DNA from: Cyclina sinensis
Lineage: Eukaryota; Mollusca; Bivalvia; Venerida; Veneridae
NCBI GenBank assembly: GCA_012932295.1
Contig: JAAONU010000013.1
Location: forward strand, 10,814,821-10,878,820
Length of the DNA: 64,000 bases
Direction: 5' to 3'
Of the stretch, positions 60,399-64,000 are shown piece after piece. How positions within the stretch are numbered: position 1 is the stretch's first letter; every line of letters begins with the position of its first letter. The notes under the pieces were generated by a model. It was not told the DNA's origin, did not search any database, and saw only the letters and a list, made by a program, of their open reading frames with translations. Both the position numbers and the translations under genes were made by a program.

Positions 60399-62530
60399 CA
60401 GGGGGTCGAACGTAAATTGGTTCGACAAAATTTTAAGCGAGGCAAAAGGGTTCGATAGAGTAAAAGGCGGAAAAAATTGAAAGCGAAAGTAGGTAAGTGG
60501 TCGTTTTTTTTTATATTTTACATTTTATGCTAGTGTGCGTTCAAACACCACATGCATTCGGTGGAAAACTTATCCCAGGGTCTGATGACATAAATCTTAA
60601 AAAAAGAAATTCAACAGTATGGACAAGTTATTGAATGTATAAACGGTAACTTTTTTTTCAATTCTTTTACATTTATTCCTCCATTTTAAAAATGGAAATG
60701 TGTCTTATTGAATATAAAACTGAATTCAAGCCAACAAGTCATATTCACTAGTGGCGGAGCAATAGAACTTTAGTCTTTCCAAACTGTACGAATGATGTTT
60801 GGTTTCATAAAGTAACTGTACGCATAAAGTTTGGCTCGCGCATGTAACCGTTTAGGTTTGGTTTAGTTTGTTTGGGTTGTACGTCAATTTCAGCTTACAT
60901 TGGTCATGTCTGTCCATCTATCAGTATATTCTGCATCACACCCTTATCGGGTATTTGGTGCAGGTGATCTCGACGGTCAGTCCACCTAACCGGTTTTGCA
61001 GGATATGTACCGAGTAATGACCAATTTCTCCGCAAATGATTGACTACTCACAAAATATGATTTGCTCTGAATCAGAGAAGAGAGACGAATGACCATGAGA
61101 CACAATGTCCGAGATAAATTGTATAACGGAATACAATGTAATTACAAATGGCATACACTCGTTGGAAAGATGGTCTAGTGTTAACGCGTTGGTAATCAAA
61201 CCGGGGATGCTTGTTCGAATGATACTTGTGCCGATTTTCAATGTCTCGGAAGTTGGATGATTCTATTATCAGAGCTTTACACTTTGCCCGTTAAGGAACC
61301 CCTCAGGAAGTCTATTCGTAGAATGAATTATTTTACTGGAATCATCTACACATCAAGATCTTAGAACCTACGAAGTTTAAGATTTTAAAATAAACGCTTA
61401 CCTTAAACCGTGACCTTGACATTTGATCTCAAAATACGTGTATGATTGATCTTTTTATCAAGATTTAGAAACATATAAATCTGTATATATAATAAGATTC
61501 ATGAAATCCACCTATCCGTTACGGACAGACTGAGAAATAAGTGGAATGTGTAACAAATTGAATGTAATAACTTGAGGTCTCATTGGTGATCCTAACAAAA
61601 GTTGTACACGCACAACCTCCTTCATCGTCAGATAATCACGTCCAACAAGTCCGTTACTCTCCATACATACAATGCAGTGATGACAGAATAAGGTGCTGTA
61701 GGTATCTAACGATGCACCGCGTTTTTCATTAAACTTTTATGAGATTCCACCTATTGGTAACTTACAGACGGCTCTGGACGAACAAACGTGAGGATTTTCT
61801 AATATTCAACTGGCTATAACTGTGGCTAATTGACGTGATCATTGCAGAATATTGCATAAAATTTACTAAGATACAGCTCCGCTTGCGCAAATATCACTGT
61901 TCCATCTGCTGGGGATAATTACCCGGACAGACCACTGAAGAGTAAGTAAGAGAAGCTTTCCGAGAAAAGATATTGCCGTATTACCGTACTGCATAAAGAT
62001 ATTAAGGTTGACACACTTGAGTACTAACTGACGATGCAGCTAACCTTTTAGAGCGTACAGTTAATTTATCGCACCGTCACCCATTCGTACAAAATAAATT
62101 TTAGGTATGGAGTTCCCCTGAGAATTTCAACACCCCCCTCCCGCCCAACCAAAAAAAATGTCACCTAGCTCCAGTTTCACATAAAGGTATGTCTGCGAAT
62201 TCATAACACATTACATATTAGCAACATCGACTCAAAAATATCGATTTTGTCTCCGACAGAACATCATGTTTATGATGAACAACTGTTTCTTTTCTTTCAA
62301 TAACTTTTAATTACATATCTGTTCTTCGTAACATTTAAAGAAATTCATGTTTAATCTAATCTTCACATGATGCACAACATTTATTAAATTAAAACTGTAA
62401 ATTGTCGCTGAAATATGAGAAAATACCTACCTGGATGATTGTTTTCATTGTAAATATCAGCCAGTTTAGTGCATCGAACCTTTTTGCCTCGCTTAAAATT
62501 TTATCGAATCAAATTACGTTCGACCCCCTG
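60399..62530. mobile_element. 2.1-kb DNA element with 58-bp TIRs and a 5-bp target duplication
   Basis: The left end CAGGGGGTCGAACGTAAATT (60399-60456 in full) is matched inversely by 62473-62530 with about four mismatches in 58. TTTAT flanks both sides (60394-60398 and 62531-62535), a 5-bp target duplication. No transposase is readable inside, so it is non-autonomous or badly decayed. The family is not assigned. Confidence 0.82.
61163..61233 (+). repeat. tRNA-like segment inside the 58-bp-TIR element
   Basis: TGGTCTAGTGTTAACGCGTT resembles an A-box, and TTGTTCGAATGAT about 40 nt on resembles a degraded B-box. Likely a tRNA-derived SINE head inserted in the element; not a working tRNA. Confidence 0.5.
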
Positions 62531-62535
62531 TTTAT

Positions 62536-64000
62536 ACTACAATATACTGCTGTGAACTTCCCAGAAATATGCGCGCTTAAAACTTATCTGTAAAATTATG
62601 CAGAACAAATATTTATTTGCATTGTTGGAAAAGCAGTTATGTAATATTTCCCTATTTGGTGCATGAATAAAAACAATTTCAGACTAAAGAATTCATAACA
62701 TGTATATATCTGAAAAAAAGAAAAAACTTAAAAAAAGAATTAACATAGCTGTTGTACGTGTATAGATGATTTAATACAGAGGATATTTACAAGCTGTTGT
62801 TTCAACACGTGCCGGGTAGCATTCACCTGATAATTGATTTTTGTTAACATTTTATTTTCTTTTGACATGACAATATATCGATTATCATGCAATGGTACTA
62901 ACGGTAAAGTCATGGCACATGTTCCAGTAGATATTAAAAGACATTCACAGAAACGTTCTGTCTTTGTATTTGTTCAACTTTATTGATGAAAAATTACAAT
63001 CTCTCAATACATGAATTCAGATTCGAAAATCTCGTTAAGTACCCTGATAAATTCGTATGAAGTTTAACTATGTCTAGAGATAACCCGTTGAAATTGTAAG
63101 TAGGAATGAAATTAAGCTCTATCTACGTAAATGTGCCGAATGCTATATTGCAACCAGTATTCATTTGGTGGATGAATGTGTCTACTAGAACCTACAGCTT
63201 TGTAAAAACAGATGAAGATATTTTTGTGTCCCCCGCTGTATTGTCAGAACTTCACAAAATATCAATGCTTTTTTTTCACCAACTGGTAAAACAGCGCATG
63301 AAGGTCATTTCAGCTGTTTTAACTAAAAGGTATATTTGAGAATGAACTCAGATATGCGTCCAGCTATAACACAATCTTTTCTAAAGCCACATTTAGGAAA
63401 ATATTCTCTGGTAGAATATAATTTTCACAGATCTTAACATCGAACTTTCATGATTTTTTTACCATAAAGAAGGTCATTTACTGAGTAAATACTAATTTAA
63501 AAGTATTCTTGTGAATTCGTTGGCAGAAAAAAATGAAAAGGAAAGCAGGGTTAAATTGATGACCAATGACAGCACAGACTATTTTTGTAATTTATATCAT
63601 AATTTCATGTTCATATTTCATATTAATTAATAACACCAGAAACCTCAAAAAAATTTCATTCAAAAAGAATACACAGCAAACTATTTAATTACCTTATATA
63701 TGTAATTTCTAGATTTATTTTTACTGAGTTCATTTTCAACTACGGTGAACAGGTATGATAAACTTGTTTTTTAAAGCAATAAAGGAATTCCAATTTGTTA
63801 ACCTTTAACACTGACAAATGGTTATCTAAATATAATCTTACGTTCTACTCTATTCTTTTCGGAATGTTGGTACTAGTAACAGATAATTATTGCAGGGAAT
63901 GAATAAATTACAATTAAAAAAATATAGTGTACTAAGAAGATCTTATGTAAGATAATACTGTAGGGGGTATTTACAGGCTCCTATGTCCTTGTATCTTGTT
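62536..64000. other. Intergenic to window end, nothing recognised
   Basis: AT-rich. A 77-codon frame at 63106 shows no family features and no splice context. CACGTG occurs at 62806-62811. Confidence 0.5.

Noticed and set aside
63106..63339. 77-codon plus-strand frame near the window end
   Set aside because: No recognisable domain, no promoter or splice signals seen; could be a partial exon but unsupported.

Overview
This window is eukaryotic and most probably comes from a bivalve mollusc. It is AT-rich, has short exons with GT/AG introns, and its introns are packed with tandem-core repeats resembling the bivalve pearl/CvA elements. The species cannot be fixed from the sequence.

Region 1 (1-32101) is the 3' part of a plus-strand gene for a PARP14-like macrodomain ADP-ribosyltransferase. 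I could assemble fifteen exons (4345-32101) by matching splice phases. They give about 1110 residues in this order: KH-like repeats, macrodomain 1, macrodomain 2, a KH-like segment, and a C-terminal ART domain. The 5' end lies upstream of the window. One exon (13128-13350) carries a single extra T that breaks the frame in macrodomain 1; every other junction is in phase. The introns hold at least ten arrays of 135-165 bp repeats from several families. Some arrays have inverted ends (AGCTCACCTGAG / CTCAGGTGAGC) and a 3' GGGCCAT-type hairpin. There are also two foldback elements and a TTAA-flanked miniature element containing a tRNA-like segment.

Region 2 (32102-39700) is intergenic. It contains another pearl-like array, a dispersed repeat also seen at 20.6 kb, a short module that could be a first exon (37037), and a 24-bp minisatellite.

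Region 3 (39700-47760) is a complete plus-strand gene for a bHLH-Orange transcription factor, most like the clockwork orange (cwo) family. It has six coding exons and 450 residues, a TATA-like element, E-box-like sites upstream, and a poly(A) signal. Intron 1 holds a 33-bp minisatellite and three identical 60-bp units.

Region 4 (47761-64000) has no gene I can support. It contains a TTAA-flanked miniature element, an inverted copy of the 37-kb module, a decayed minus-strand L1-like retrotransposon with a different-looking 3' tail, and a 2.1-kb element with 58-bp terminal inverted repeats and a 5-bp target duplication.

The two genes are not functionally linked by anything visible here. PARP14-like proteins belong to ADP-ribosylation and innate stress responses; cwo proteins are E-box repressors of the circadian and Hes/Hey-related class.
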